NCBI RefSeq assembly: GCF_000295955.2
Contig: NZ_ALXE01000049.1
Span: 1 to 64,000 of the forward strand
Length of the DNA: 64,000 nucleotides
Direction: 5' to 3'
Origin: Pantoea sp. A4
GTDB lineage: Bacteria > Pseudomonadota > Gammaproteobacteria > Enterobacterales > Enterobacteriaceae
Made by a program: the position numbers and the translations under genes. Under the pieces are notes generated by a model. The model worked only from the letters and a program-made list of their open reading frames with translations, did no database searches and had not been told where the DNA came from. Of this stretch, positions 24,559 through 33,908 are shown one piece after another. The stretch's first letter is position 1. Each line of letters opens with the position of its first letter.

Positions 24559-26628
24559 TTACTGCAGCAGCGAGATATCCGCGACTTGCAGGAACAGCTC
24601 ACGCAGCTGGTTCAGCAGTGTCAGGCGGTTGATGCGTACTGCCTCTTCTTCGGCGTTAACCATAACATTGTCGAAGAAGTTATCTACCGCTTCACGCAAT
24701 TGCGCCAGTTCAACCAGTGCGTCCTGATAGCGGCCTTCCGCGAAGTACGGCTGGAGCTTATCACCCAGACCGGTCACGAAGGTAGCTAACTGAATCTCAG
24801 CATTCTCTTTCAGCAGGGCTGCCTGCACGCTTTCGTTCAGCGTTTCGGTGGATTTTGCCAGAATGTTAGACACACGTTTGTTGGCTGCGGCCAGCGTGGA
24901 TGCAGCTTCCAGAGTACGGAAGTGCGAAACGGCTTTCATGCGCGCATCGAAATCAGCCGGTCGGGTTGGACGACGCGCCAGTACCGCCTGAATGGTGTCA
25001 ACGCTGTGACCCGCTTCCTGATACCAGGTACGGAAACGACCCAGCATGAAGTCGATCACTTCATCGACCACTTTTGCGTTGCTCAGCTTGCTGCCGTACA
25101 GACGCACTGCTTCTTCTGTCAGGGTTTGCAGATCCAGCGGCAGGTTCTTCTCGACGATAATACGCAGCACGCCCAGCGCAGCACGGCGCAGTGCGAACGG
25201 GTCTTTATCGCCTTTCGGATGCTGACCAATACCAAAGATACCCGCCAGGGTGTCCATTTTATCGGCAATAGCGACTGCACAAGCAACCGGGTTAGAAGGC
25301 AGATCGTCGCCCGCAAAACGCGGCTGATACTGCTCGTTCAGTGCAACTGCAACGTCTTCCGCTTCACCGTCATGGCGCGCGTAGTGCATGCCCATCACAC
25401 CCTGGGTGTCCGTGAACTCGAATACCATGTTGGTCATCAGGTCACATTTGGACAGCAGGCCAGCACGGGTAGCGTGATTCACATCTGCACCGATCTGAGC
25501 GGCAACCCAGCCCGCCAGGGCCTGAATGCGATCGGTCTTGTCTCGCAACGTTCCCAGCTCTTTCTGGAACAACACGGTTTCCAGACGTGGCAGGTTATCT
25601 TCCAGACGCTTTTTACGGTCGGTATTGAAGAAGAACTCAGCATCGGCCAGACGTGGACGTACCACCTTCTCGTTACCGGAGATAATTTGCTGCGGATCTT
25701 TCGACTCAATATTGGTCACAAAGATGAAGTTTGGCAGCAGTTTGCCGTCAGCGGCATAGACCGGGAAGTATTTCTGGTCACCCTTCATGGTGTAAACCAG
25801 GGCTTCTGAAGGTACTGCCAGGAACTTCTCTTCAAATGTCGCCGTCAACACCACTGGCCACTCGACCAGCGAAGCAACCTCTTCCAGCAGGCTATCGCTC
25901 AGGTCAGCTTTACCGCCCAGTTTCACCGCGGCAGCTTCAGCATCGGCCTTGATTTTGGCTTTACGCGCAGCAAAGTCGGCAACGACTTTACCGCGTTGTT
26001 CCAGTACCTGTGGATACTGATCGGCATTTTCCAGCGCAAATTCAGGCTCACCCATAAAGCGGTGGCCGCGAATGATGCGGTCAGAAGCAACACCCAGAAT
26101 CGTTGCCGGAATCAGCTCTTCACCCAGCAGCAACGTCACGGTGTGTACCGGACGCACGAACTGAACATCGCTGTCTGCCCAACGCATCAGTTTAGGAATT
26201 GGCAGCTTAGTAAGTGCGGTGGCGATCATGGCTGGCAGCAACTGCTGAGCCGTCTCGCCTTTCACCTGCGCACGGTAAACCAGCCACTCACCTTTGTCGG
26301 TGCTCAGGCGTTCAGCTTCATCAACAGTGATGCCATTACCACGCGCCCAGCCTTCCGCTGCTTTAGTGGCTTTGCCGTCAGCATCAAACGCTGCCGAGAC
26401 TGCCGGGCCACGCTTTTCTACTTCACGATCTGGCTGCGCGGCACTCAGGCTAGCCACTTTTACCGCCAGGCGGCGCGGCGATGCAAACCAGTTAATCTCG
26501 CCGTGGCTCAGGCCTGCGCTATCCAGTTCGCTGGTAATCTGTGCAGCAAAGGCTTCCGCCAGGCTGCGTAGGGCTTTTGGTGGCAGCTCTTCGGTGCCAA
26601 TTTCCACCAGGAAAGTTTTTTCGGTCAT
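24559..26628 (-). CDS. glyS: Glycine--tRNA ligase beta subunit
   Basis: The beta subunit of the tetrameric bacterial glycyl-tRNA synthetase, which recognises and binds tRNA-Gly while the alpha subunit activates glycine. 689 residues, identical in length to E. coli. The start MTEKTFLVEIGTEELPPKALR is diagnostic, followed by FASPRRLAV and MRWADSDVQFVRPVH. The central HD-like region and the C-terminal anticodon-binding domain ending RELFLQVADISLLQ are intact. It lies 9 nt downstream of glyQ in a two-gene operon. Confidence 0.98.
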   Translation of the reverse strand: MTEKTFLVEIGTEELPPKALRSLAEAFAAQITSELDSAGLSHGEINWFASPRRLAVKVASLSAAQPDREVEKRGPAVSAAFDADGKATKAAEGWARGNGITVDEAERLSTDKGEWLVYRAQVKGETAQQLLPAMIATALTKLPIPKLMRWADSDVQFVRPVHTVTLLLGEELIPATILGVASDRIIRGHRFMGEPEFALENADQYPQVLEQRGKVVADFAARKAKIKADAEAAAVKLGGKADLSDSLLEEVASLVEWPVVLTATFEEKFLAVPSEALVYTMKGDQKYFPVYAADGKLLPNFIFVTNIESKDPQQIISGNEKVVRPRLADAEFFFNTDRKKRLEDNLPRLETVLFQKELGTLRDKTDRIQALAGWVAAQIGADVNHATRAGLLSKCDLMTNMVFEFTDTQGVMGMHYARHDGEAEDVAVALNEQYQPRFAGDDLPSNPVACAVAIADKMDTLAGIFGIGQHPKGDKDPFALRRAALGVLRIIVEKNLPLDLQTLTEEAVRLYGSKLSNAKVVDEVIDFMLGRFRTWYQEAGHSVDTIQAVLARRPTRPADFDARMKAVSHFRTLEAASTLAAANKRVSNILAKSTETLNESVQAALLKENAEIQLATFVTGLGDKLQPYFAEGRYQDALVELAQLREAVDNFFDNVMVNAEEEAVRINRLTLLNQLRELFLQVADISLLQ

Positions 26629-26637
26629 GGCTGCCTC

Positions 26638-27549
26638 TTACTTGTTGTTATTGCACATCGGGAAGCCCAGTGCCTCACGCGAGGCATAGTAGGCTTCGGC
26701 CACTGCTTTGGTCAGTGTACGAATGCGCAGGATGTAGCGCTGACGCTCAGTGACCGAGATGGCCTTACGCGCGTCCAGCAGGTTGAAGCTGTGGGCGGCT
26801 TTCAGGATGCGCTCATAGGCAGGCAGTGGCAGCGGTTTTTCCAGCGCCAGCAACTGCTGAGCTTCTTTTTCATACTGCTCGAAGCAGCTGAACAGGAAAT
26901 CCACGTCTGCGTATTCAAAGTTGTAAGTGGACTGTTCCACTTCGTTCTGGTGGAACACGTCGCCATAGGTGGTGGTGCCAAATGCGCCGTTGCTCCAGAC
27001 CAGATCGTATACGCTGTCAACGCCCTGGATATACATCGCCAGACGCTCCAGACCATAGGTGATCTCACCGGTTACCGGTTTGCACTCCAGTCCACCTACC
27101 TGTTGGAAGTAGGTAAACTGCGTCACTTCCATCCCGTTCAGCCAGACTTCCCAGCCCAGTCCCCAGGCACCCAGCGTTGGGTTTTCCCAGTTATCTTCGA
27201 CAAAGCGGATATCGTGCACAGTAGGATCCAGACCCAACTCTTTCAGCGATCCGAGATACAGCTCCTGAAGGTTGTCCGGGTTAGGTTTAATCATCACCTG
27301 GAACTGGTAGTAGTGCTGTAAACGGTTAGGGTTTTCACCGTAGCGGCCATCGGTTGGACGGCGGGAAGGCTGTACGTAGGCGGTCGCCATTGGCTCCGGC
27401 CCAATTGCGCGCAGGCAAGTCATTGGGTGTGAAGTGCCAGCGCCGACTTCCATGTCCAGCGGTTGAACAATGGTGCAGCCCTGACGCGCCCAGTAATCCT
27501 GCAAGGTCAGGATCAGGCCCTGAAAGGTCTTGGTATCAAACTTTTGCAT
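26638..27549 (-). CDS. glyQ: Glycine--tRNA ligase alpha subunit
   Basis: Catalytic subunit forming glycyl-adenylate. 303 residues, the same as E. coli. It starts MQKFDTKTFQGLILTLQDYW and contains GAGTSHPMTCLRAIGP, AYVQPSRRPTDGRYGENPNR and QYYQFQVMIKP-type class II synthetase motifs (here HYYQFQVMIKPNP), then GWEVWLNGMEVTQFTYFQQ. It is the first gene of glyQS and divergent from wecH across ~230 nt. Confidence 0.98.
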   Translation of the reverse strand: MQKFDTKTFQGLILTLQDYWARQGCTIVQPLDMEVGAGTSHPMTCLRAIGPEPMATAYVQPSRRPTDGRYGENPNRLQHYYQFQVMIKPNPDNLQELYLGSLKELGLDPTVHDIRFVEDNWENPTLGAWGLGWEVWLNGMEVTQFTYFQQVGGLECKPVTGEITYGLERLAMYIQGVDSVYDLVWSNGAFGTTTYGDVFHQNEVEQSTYNFEYADVDFLFSCFEQYEKEAQQLLALEKPLPLPAYERILKAAHSFNLLDARKAISVTERQRYILRIRTLTKAVAEAYYASREALGFPMCNNNK

Positions 27550-27778
27550 GTTGAATTCGCACGCGTTGGGTAGATGAAAAAAGTGTGCGCCAGTATACCC
27601 TTTGACCGCGCGATGTGCAGCCGGAAATCCTGCGCCCGGTGCGGCTGTTGAAGCAAGGTTACACGACAGACAGCTCTGAAAAGACGGATGGATAGGTTGT
27701 CGTCTGCTATACCGCTGCTACCCTTGGTGACGGAGTATCCTGCCAACAGGCTTCCTGACAGCAAAAACGCAACGGATT

Positions 27779-28774
27779 ATGACGCAGAAAATTCACTGGA
27801 TTAGCAACTTACGCGCGGTAGCCTGTCTGATGGTGATCGTGATTCACACCACCACCTGGTACATCACCGGCCCCGAAGCGGTGCGCGGTTGGAGCTGGGA
27901 TCTGGCAAACTTGCTGAACTCCGCCTCACGGGTCTGCGTTCCGCTGTTCTTCATGATGTCAGGCTACCTGTTTTTCGGTGAGCGCAGCGCGCAACCGCGC
28001 CATATGTTGCGGCTGGTGGCCTGTTTACTGTTTTACAGTGCTGTCGCCCTGGCCTATATCACCCTGTTGACCCCCATTAACGAGGGGCTTTCACTGCTGC
28101 ACCTGCTGCAAAAACCGGTGTTTTATCACCTGTGGTTCTTCTTTGCCCTGATCGGAATTTACCTTCTCTCACCGCTTATTCAGGTGAAACCAGTACAGGC
28201 TCGTTACGTCTTACTCGTGGTATTGGTACTGGCTGTGCTGGCGAATCCCAATACTGCCAGCCAGTCGGTCGGCGCTTTCCACTGGCTGCCGCTGAATCTG
28301 TATGTCAGCGGCGACAGCTTTTATTACCTGCTGTATGCGCTGTTAGGTCGTGCCATCGGCACTATGCACACGGAACGGCGAGGCATAACGCCACTGGCAC
28401 TGTTAGTCTTCGCTGGCTGCGTCATTGGCATCATGTTGGGCACCCGGCAAGAACTGAAGATCAATGGTGCATTCAACGATACCTGGTATCTTTACTGTGG
28501 CCCGCTGGTATTTATTGCGGCGATGAGCCTGCTGGTGCTGTTTAAGAATGCGTTTAACCAGCGCCCGCTGCCGTTGCTGGCGATGATTTCACACTACTCT
28601 CTGCCTATTTATGGCTTTCACGCACTGTTCATTCATTTCATTCGCACCCACCACTATGACGCGATGTACTATCCGCTGCTGGATTTACCCTGGGTGTTTG
28701 GCGTGACGCTGGCGGGCAGCTTACTGCTGGCGTGGGGGGTAAAACGCGTCGACCGTTATCATCTGGTCAGCTGA
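27779..28774 (+). CDS. wecH: O-acetyltransferase WecH
   Basis: An inner-membrane acyltransferase-3 family protein that O-acetylates enterobacterial common antigen in E. coli. 331 residues, the same length as E. coli WecH. About ten membrane segments are visible. The N-terminal RAVACLMVIVIHTTTWYI contains the family's conserved histidine, followed by SRVCVPLFFMMSGYLFF and KPVFYHLWFFFALIGIYLLSPL. It is monocistronic and convergent with the porin gene. Confidence 0.93.
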   Translation: MTQKIHWISNLRAVACLMVIVIHTTTWYITGPEAVRGWSWDLANLLNSASRVCVPLFFMMSGYLFFGERSAQPRHMLRLVACLLFYSAVALAYITLLTPINEGLSLLHLLQKPVFYHLWFFFALIGIYLLSPLIQVKPVQARYVLLVVLVLAVLANPNTASQSVGAFHWLPLNLYVSGDSFYYLLYALLGRAIGTMHTERRGITPLALLVFAGCVIGIMLGTRQELKINGAFNDTWYLYCGPLVFIAAMSLLVLFKNAFNQRPLPLLAMISHYSLPIYGFHALFIHFIRTHHYDAMYYPLLDLPWVFGVTLAGSLLLAWGVKRVDRYHLVS

Positions 28775-28780
28775 TACATT

Positions 28781-28798
28781 CCCCCTGTCTCCAGGGGG
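28781..28798. terminator. Hairpin between convergent wecH and porin genes
   Basis: CCCCCTG (28781-28787) and CAGGGGG (28792-28798) form a 7-bp GC stem with loop TCTC. It lies 6 nt past wecH and 8 nt before the end of the porin gene, so it may serve both transcripts. Confidence 0.6.
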
Positions 28799-28806
28799 CG
28801 TTCGGT

Positions 28807-30063
28807 TTAGAAGTGGTACTTCATGCGCAGGCGCGCACCGTAACGAGGATCGCTATGGGAACTGTCCGCCATCTCACTGTTAATCATGGAAGCGTAACCG
28901 CCAAGGTAGATAGCAAAGTTGTCCATCTGCAGTATATCTGGCAATTTCCATGACGCATGCAGCGTGTGAATATTGTAGCTGCCCGGCTTGGTTAACCACG
29001 GCCCGGCCCCGCCAAAAGCAGCGGGATTGAGCTTATCGATTTTGTTGTGGGCGAAGATATAGCCCAGTTCAACATCACGCCACAAGCCGTTAGCGCCCAG
29101 CGACAGATCGCGTTCATCCTTTGCATCCAGCATGGCGGCATTAAAGTTCATCACCAGGTTGTCACGGGGATCAGGCTGCGCCGCCAGCCACTTCATCGTC
29201 AGACCATAACCGGTGCGGCGGGACTGGTCGACCCATTGACCACGGGTATCATGATAGCCCCAGGCATTGCGCATCAGATTGCTTTCCATACCTGCGGCCA
29301 CAGTGACGTTCTCACCACGCCATGCCAACACCGGACGCATCCGCAGGCTGTTTTTACGATTTTCCAGTTTATAGCCATGGTAAGAGCCATCAGCAAACAG
29401 CGCACTGCCATCCTCCAGCACGGTATTCACTTCAAAATACCAGTTATCCCACTCTTTATTGACTAACAGGTTGCCCCCATTTTTACTGCGGCCACGCCCC
29501 TCTTTCATCATATAAATGTAGCCATAGCCATCACTGTAAAGATCGTTAGCCGTATTGCCTGAGTGCTCAATAAATGTGTCCTGGTTAAACGCAAACATGT
29601 CCCAGGCTTCAAAGCGACCCGCTTTTATTTGCCAGTTTTTCGTTTCACCAAAATAGAAAGCGGCATCATCAAGCCCCATTTCGCCGTTGACTTTTGCCAG
29701 TGGCTGCACACTAAATCCAGCATAATGGCCATCAGCCATTTCTCGTTTTCCATCAAACCCCAGTAATATTCTGCCGCCAATATTCAGGCGTTCGTTATTA
29801 CCTTCCCCCCAGAAACCCTGCGCGTGCTTGTTTGAGGTCAACCGTCCGGTATGGCTGGCAGCATCGAAATCAAACTCCACATCGCCATAAAACTTAAGGT
29901 TATTTTTACTGTCACTGCTATTTACAAACCCGGTTCCCGGCTGTTGTGCCAGGCGGCGTTCAATTTCATTTAATCGGGATTCAATATTGTTGTCTTTTAA
30001 ACTTGCAGACGCGGAGATCGGGAAAAGGGCACAGATTAAAATCGCCAGAGCATTTGCTTTCAT
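28807..30063 (-). CDS. Carbohydrate-type outer-membrane porin
   Basis: 418 residues from MKANALAILICALF at 30063, which gives a signal peptide of ~22 residues (cleavage near ASAS). An 18-codon upstream extension is rejected, since AAGGAT precedes the chosen ATG. A short coiled segment (ESRLNEIERRLAQQ) is followed by alternating beta strands, and the protein ends in aromatic LRMKYHF, the barrel-assembly signal. Together with NLKFYGDVEFDFD these features suggest a sugar porin of the RafY type rather than LamB. The sugar is unknown. The upstream ROK repressor gene, transcribed in the same direction, is a likely regulator. Confidence 0.75.
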   Translation of the reverse strand: MKANALAILICALFPISASASLKDNNIESRLNEIERRLAQQPGTGFVNSSDSKNNLKFYGDVEFDFDAASHTGRLTSNKHAQGFWGEGNNERLNIGGRILLGFDGKREMADGHYAGFSVQPLAKVNGEMGLDDAAFYFGETKNWQIKAGRFEAWDMFAFNQDTFIEHSGNTANDLYSDGYGYIYMMKEGRGRSKNGGNLLVNKEWDNWYFEVNTVLEDGSALFADGSYHGYKLENRKNSLRMRPVLAWRGENVTVAAGMESNLMRNAWGYHDTRGQWVDQSRRTGYGLTMKWLAAQPDPRDNLVMNFNAAMLDAKDERDLSLGANGLWRDVELGYIFAHNKIDKLNPAAFGGAGPWLTKPGSYNIHTLHASWKLPDILQMDNFAIYLGGYASMINSEMADSSHSDPRYGARLRMKYHF

Positions 30064-30366
30064 AGAAATAATCCTTATGAAAATAAAAAATCCTGATTCT
30101 TGATCAGAAGATAACATCAGAGTGTCTTTTTGGTTGTCATGACACAGTAATAATTCACTGCGAGGCGATAATAAAAGGCAACCATTAATTATTCAAGGAG
30201 GCTAATTTCACGATATAAAGATAACTTAAGTTACCAAAATATTAAATAGGTTGCATTAAATGCAAAACACAAACACTTCATACACTTAGTGGAAAGTTAA
30301 TTATTTAACTAACTTTTTCCGCTCATAATAAAATATAAGAAATTAGTAAGTACGTAATCATGGAAT

Positions 30367-30382
30367 TGTGTTGGGGATCACA
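30367..30382. promoter_or_regulatory. CRP site candidate upstream of the porin
   Basis: TGTGT-TGGGGA-TCACA differs from the CRP half-site consensus at one base. It is ~300 nt upstream of the porin start, so the promoter would need a long leader or the site would act at a distance. Confidence 0.5.
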
Positions 30383-30493
30383 TCCATTAACGTTGAGCTT
30401 AAAAGAATAACTTTGCATTTAAGTTTTGTATATTCGCGTGCAAACTGCCCTGACAGGCAGTCAACACGGATGACTGGATGTGTACAGAAACCG

Positions 30494-30510
30494 CCGCCCA
30501 GTGCGGGCGG
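30494..30510 (-). terminator. Weak terminator after the ROK gene
   Basis: CCGCCC (30494-30499) and GGGCGG (30505-30510) form a 6-bp stem just past the ROK stop. On the minus strand it is followed by CGGTTTCTG, so the T-run is weak. Confidence 0.5.
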
Positions 30511-30517
30511 GGAATCG

Positions 30518-31651
30518 CTAAATCAATAACTCTTCGTCATGCAAGGTGACTGCCAGCGCTAACCCTTGCGCAGGCGCAACCCGTTCGGGCAAGAAATGCA
30601 GTGCGGTATGTTGTGACACCAACGGCAGTGAACAAGCATTGAAACTTTCGTATACGGCCTGGATAAAATGCGTATCTTCACTCCACGGCGCATCAATAAT
30701 GATATTGGCTGGATCGATCAGTAGCGATAGCTGACTGAGCACTTTGCCCAGGCTGTCTCCCGCCAGTTGCATCACCTCTGCAACGATTTCGGGTGCCAGA
30801 TGGCGCGACTCCCAGCTCAGCCCAGCCTGACGCAGTGCCAGTCTGCTGTTGACGGCTGCCACGCTGATTAACCCCTCCAGGCATCCCCGGCGGCCGCAAA
30901 GGCACATGTCGCCTTCTGGATCGACCGTTAAGTGCCCCACTTCGCCTGCCGTCCAGCTGTCGCCATACATCAGCCGACCCTGCTGTACCAGTGCCCCTCC
31001 AACCCCTTCAGCTATTCGCAGATAGAAATGGCTGCTGGTGTGGTCCAGCTGCGCCTGTTGCACGGCGAACAGCGCAGCAGCTTTGACATTGTTCAACATC
31101 ATCAGCGGTAACCGGGTGACAGGCTGCAAATAGCCCATCAGATCAACGTCCTGCCAGCCAAGGGGAAGAGAGAGATGTAACCAGCCGCGGCTCGTATCGA
31201 CAATCCCTGGGAATCCGATCGCAATCCCCTGTAGCGCTGGCCACGCTTTGGTGAGAGAGCGGCAGATATCTGCCAGCTGTTCCAGAACACTTTCGACCTG
31301 GTGGTTATGCAGTGGGATAAATGCTTCTTCAACCACCACAGAGAAGCAGTCACAGATACTCCAGTGAATGCGATCCCTTTCCAACATAATACCTGCACTA
31401 AGCAGTTTATCTGCGCGTAGGCTGATCTCGATTTTAGGTCGCCCAACTAACGGTTTATTCAGCGGGCCACGTTCATCAACCACGCCGAGCGCGAGTAAAT
31501 CATCGATGATCAGAGAGACGGTGTTCTTACTGAGGGTTAACGCAGCAGACAAATCCTGTCGAGACGTAGCTTTACGCCTGCGCATCTCTGCAATGACGCG
31601 TCTTTGGTTGTGCGATCTGAGTAACGCCGGACCTTTACCTGGCTCTTTCAT
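30518..31651 (-). CDS. ROK-family transcriptional repressor
   Basis: 377 residues from MKEPGKGPALLRSHNQRRV at 31651; an in-frame extension of 20 codons is not family-like. The N-terminal winged helix (SRQDLSAALTLSKNTVSLIIDDLL) is followed by a sugar-kinase-fold ROK domain. GIAIGFPGIVD, then EVGHLTVDPEG and the zinc-binding CLCGRRGCLE motif are intact. Such proteins (NagC, Mlc, XylR) respond to sugars or sugar phosphates. The adjacent porin suggests control of carbohydrate uptake; the ligand is unknown. Confidence 0.85.
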   Translation of the reverse strand: MKEPGKGPALLRSHNQRRVIAEMRRRKATSRQDLSAALTLSKNTVSLIIDDLLALGVVDERGPLNKPLVGRPKIEISLRADKLLSAGIMLERDRIHWSICDCFSVVVEEAFIPLHNHQVESVLEQLADICRSLTKAWPALQGIAIGFPGIVDTSRGWLHLSLPLGWQDVDLMGYLQPVTRLPLMMLNNVKAAALFAVQQAQLDHTSSHFYLRIAEGVGGALVQQGRLMYGDSWTAGEVGHLTVDPEGDMCLCGRRGCLEGLISVAAVNSRLALRQAGLSWESRHLAPEIVAEVMQLAGDSLGKVLSQLSLLIDPANIIIDAPWSEDTHFIQAVYESFNACSLPLVSQHTALHFLPERVAPAQGLALAVTLHDEELLI

Positions 31652-31764
31652 TATGCTCACCACCGGAAGAGAGTGTAATAAGCAGTGTAACAGCGAGTGG
31701 GCCGACATCATCTGAGTCTTTTAAAACTATTTTTTTGGTTACTTTAACCAATCTTAAGGATTAT

Positions 31765-32505
31765 TTAATATTCATCGCCCCGCACGCGGCTGCGATAGCT
31801 TTCCCAGTCAAATCTTACCCAAAGGCTATTCCCTAGCCTCATTCGGTCCATTACACGCTCTCCCAGCAGTGTGTTCATACCGGCATGGTCGAGGTTGGAG
31901 AGCATCCCAGTGGGCCTCTTGGACGACGAACGTCGGTCAACAATCTGATTGATAATCACTTTTTCATAACGTGATTCGCTCTGCATACCAATTTCATCGA
32001 TCACTAACAGATCAACGCTGCTGAGATCCTGTAGCAGTCGCTCTTCGGTGATATCGCTGGCCCCGCTGAAGGTGCCTTTCATGCTCGACATCAAATCGGC
32101 GACGGTCACGATCAGGACGCTTTTTCCTCGCAGGATCAGATCGTTGCCAATGGCCGCAGCCAGGTGGTTTTTACCGGTGCCCGGACGACCAGAAAAAACA
32201 AAGCTGGCAATACTGCCATCAAACTCTGCCGCATATTCACGCGCCAGCGCCAGGGCTTTGCGCTGCCCCTCATTTTCGACCCGATAGTTGTCGAAAGAGC
32301 AGTTGATGTGCAGTTCACGAATGCCTGAACGCCCCATGATGCGCTGCATTTTCATCGCGCGGTTTTCCCGCACAATCGCTTCTGAACGGCTGCGCCCCTG
32401 CTCCTGATTCCAGTTGAGCAGTTCTTCACCCGAAGTAAATTTCGGTTTTACGCCGTCAGGCATCATTCTTTTTAAACGGCGAAACAGATCGTCAGGCGTT
32501 TTCAT
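31765..32505 (-). CDS. dnaC: Replicative helicase loader DnaC
   Basis: AAA+ ATPase that loads DnaB helicase at oriC and at restarted forks. 246 residues (E. coli 245). The N-terminal DnaB-binding part (DDLFRRLKRMMPDGVKP) leads to NCSFDNYRVENEGQ, Walker A FSGRPGTGKNHLA near residue 105, Walker B LLVIDEIG, and the RRSSSKRPTGMLSN arginine region. The start overlaps the dnaT stop by 1 nt (TAATG), so the pair is translationally coupled. In E. coli dnaTC is far from tag, so the location differs. Confidence 0.97.
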   Translation of the reverse strand: MKTPDDLFRRLKRMMPDGVKPKFTSGEELLNWNQEQGRSRSEAIVRENRAMKMQRIMGRSGIRELHINCSFDNYRVENEGQRKALALAREYAAEFDGSIASFVFSGRPGTGKNHLAAAIGNDLILRGKSVLIVTVADLMSSMKGTFSGASDITEERLLQDLSSVDLLVIDEIGMQSESRYEKVIINQIVDRRSSSKRPTGMLSNLDHAGMNTLLGERVMDRMRLGNSLWVRFDWESYRSRVRGDEY

Positions 32506-33041
32506 TAGTCACCTCGGAAGCCATCGGGAGTGGTGCGATCGGGATCGGTGATGCGCGTGATATCGCGTTTAGGCTGACCACCTTGTGTTGCACGCTGCAT
32601 TTGCACACTGCGAGCCAGTTTTTGCTGCCATTGCACATGGTGAAACAGCCGCCCTTCTGCCTGCCAATAGGCCGTGAATCCAGCCAGTTCAGTGGCCGTT
32701 AACGGCTCGCTGAGGGCGATGCCCCAAATGGCAGCCTGGCGTTCAAAGTCAGCATCGGGCTGCCATTGAGGATACATCGCAAATTTCCCGGCAGGTATGG
32801 CCACTGGCGCGCTCTCAGGGCTAAATAAGCTCTCATCTAACATCACATCATTGGGTTGCTGCGCGGCGGCTTCCAGCGCCAATAGCTGAGCTAATCGCTC
32901 AGGCGTAATGGCGTACATTACCGGGGCATACTGCTCCAGCACCGCGAGCGTACCCTGTTCGGCATGTTGCAGCGCAGCCACGGGATCCTGGCGGAACTGA
33001 TCAAGGCCAATGAGTGTTGAGGTTAAAATTTTGACTGCCAT
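32505..33041 (-). CDS. dnaT: Primosomal protein DnaT
   Basis: Primosome component for replication restart that acts with PriA, PriB and DnaC. 178 residues (E. coli 179). Family landmarks are KFAMYPQWQPDADFERQAA, ELAGFTAYWQAEGRLFHHVQ and the end TPDGFRGD. The N-terminal half is more divergent but keeps YAITPERLAQLLALE. It is the first gene of dnaTC. Confidence 0.95.
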   Translation of the reverse strand: MAVKILTSTLIGLDQFRQDPVAALQHAEQGTLAVLEQYAPVMYAITPERLAQLLALEAAAQQPNDVMLDESLFSPESAPVAIPAGKFAMYPQWQPDADFERQAAIWGIALSEPLTATELAGFTAYWQAEGRLFHHVQWQQKLARSVQMQRATQGGQPKRDITRITDPDRTTPDGFRGD

Positions 33042-33244
33042 GAGGAAACCTGCGGTGAAGAGATCAAGTCCGCCAAATACCGGACGCTACGACATTAGTG
33101 TAACTTTTTTCCTGAGCGGGATCGCCTAAAAAGTCGAACCCACCGCCGCATTGCCGCTATAAAAGAGTACGGTATAACTATTATTCGGCTGACGGTAATA
33201 TCAAGCTCTGGCCGAAAATTTCCCCGGAAATAAGGAACATGACA

Positions 33245-33811
33245 ATGCAACGCTGCGGTTGGGTAACACAAGATCCACTCTATCTGGACTACCATGACAA
33301 CGAATGGGGTCGCCCACAAAGGGATAAACACAGCTTGTTTGAGATGATCTGCCTGGAAGGACAGCAAGCGGGCCTCTCCTGGATTACGGTGCTAAAAAAA
33401 CGGCAGAATTATCGCCGAGCCTTCTTCGATTTTGATGCGCAGAAAATTGCATTGATGGATGAAGCGGCGCTGGCAGAAAGAATGAGCGATTCAGGCCTGA
33501 TTCGCCACCGGGGTAAGCTGGAAGCCATTATCAGTAATGCCCGTGCGTTTCTTGCGATGGAAGCCGCAGGCGAGTCATTTTCGTCGTTTGTCTGGGAATT
33601 TGTCGGCAACCAGCCGCAAATCAGCCACTTCACCAGTTACCGCGATGCCCCGACCACGCTGCCATGCGCAGAAGCGCTTTCTAAGGCACTGAAGAAACGC
33701 GGCTTTAAATTTGTTGGCCCGACCACCTGCTACTCTTTTATGCAGGCCTGTGGGTTGATCTGCGAACATCAAACCGACTGCTTTTGTCACCCCGCTAACG
33801 TTTCGGGATGA
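33245..33811 (+). CDS. tag: DNA-3-methyladenine glycosylase I
   Basis: Excises 3-methyladenine from alkylated DNA, starting base-excision repair. 188 residues from MQRCGWVTQDPLY at 33245, where the AAGGA ribosome binding site is 8 nt away; an ATG two codons earlier is too close to it. The conserved zinc-binding residues (Cys near the N-terminus, His in YHDNEWG and C-terminal His/Cys in CEHQTDCFCHP) and EMICLEGQQAGLSW are intact. ALSKALKKRGFKFVG is typical of the family. Confidence 0.97.
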   Translation: MQRCGWVTQDPLYLDYHDNEWGRPQRDKHSLFEMICLEGQQAGLSWITVLKKRQNYRRAFFDFDAQKIALMDEAALAERMSDSGLIRHRGKLEAIISNARAFLAMEAAGESFSSFVWEFVGNQPQISHFTSYRDAPTTLPCAEALSKALKKRGFKFVGPTTCYSFMQACGLICEHQTDCFCHPANVSG

Positions 33812-33908
33812 AACTTTACACATTCAGACCAAACCTCAACCCTTTCCTTATTCTGGCACGGCATAATTACGCCGCTTTTAGTGTTCTGGCGAAGCCATAG
33901 AGGAAAAA

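Larger units (their letters stand above)
30064..30517 (-). promoter_or_regulatory. Porin upstream region
   Basis: About 450 AT-rich bases between the ROK gene and the porin. A CRP-like site at 30367-30382 and the ROK hairpin at 30494-30510 are listed separately. I found no convincing -35/-10 pair or palindromic ROK operator, and no gene. Confidence 0.4.

Noticed and set aside
24922..25809. 295-codon plus-strand frame inside glyS
   Set aside because: Antisense shadow of a conserved 689-residue glyS; composition rich in His, Gln and Phe with no motifs.
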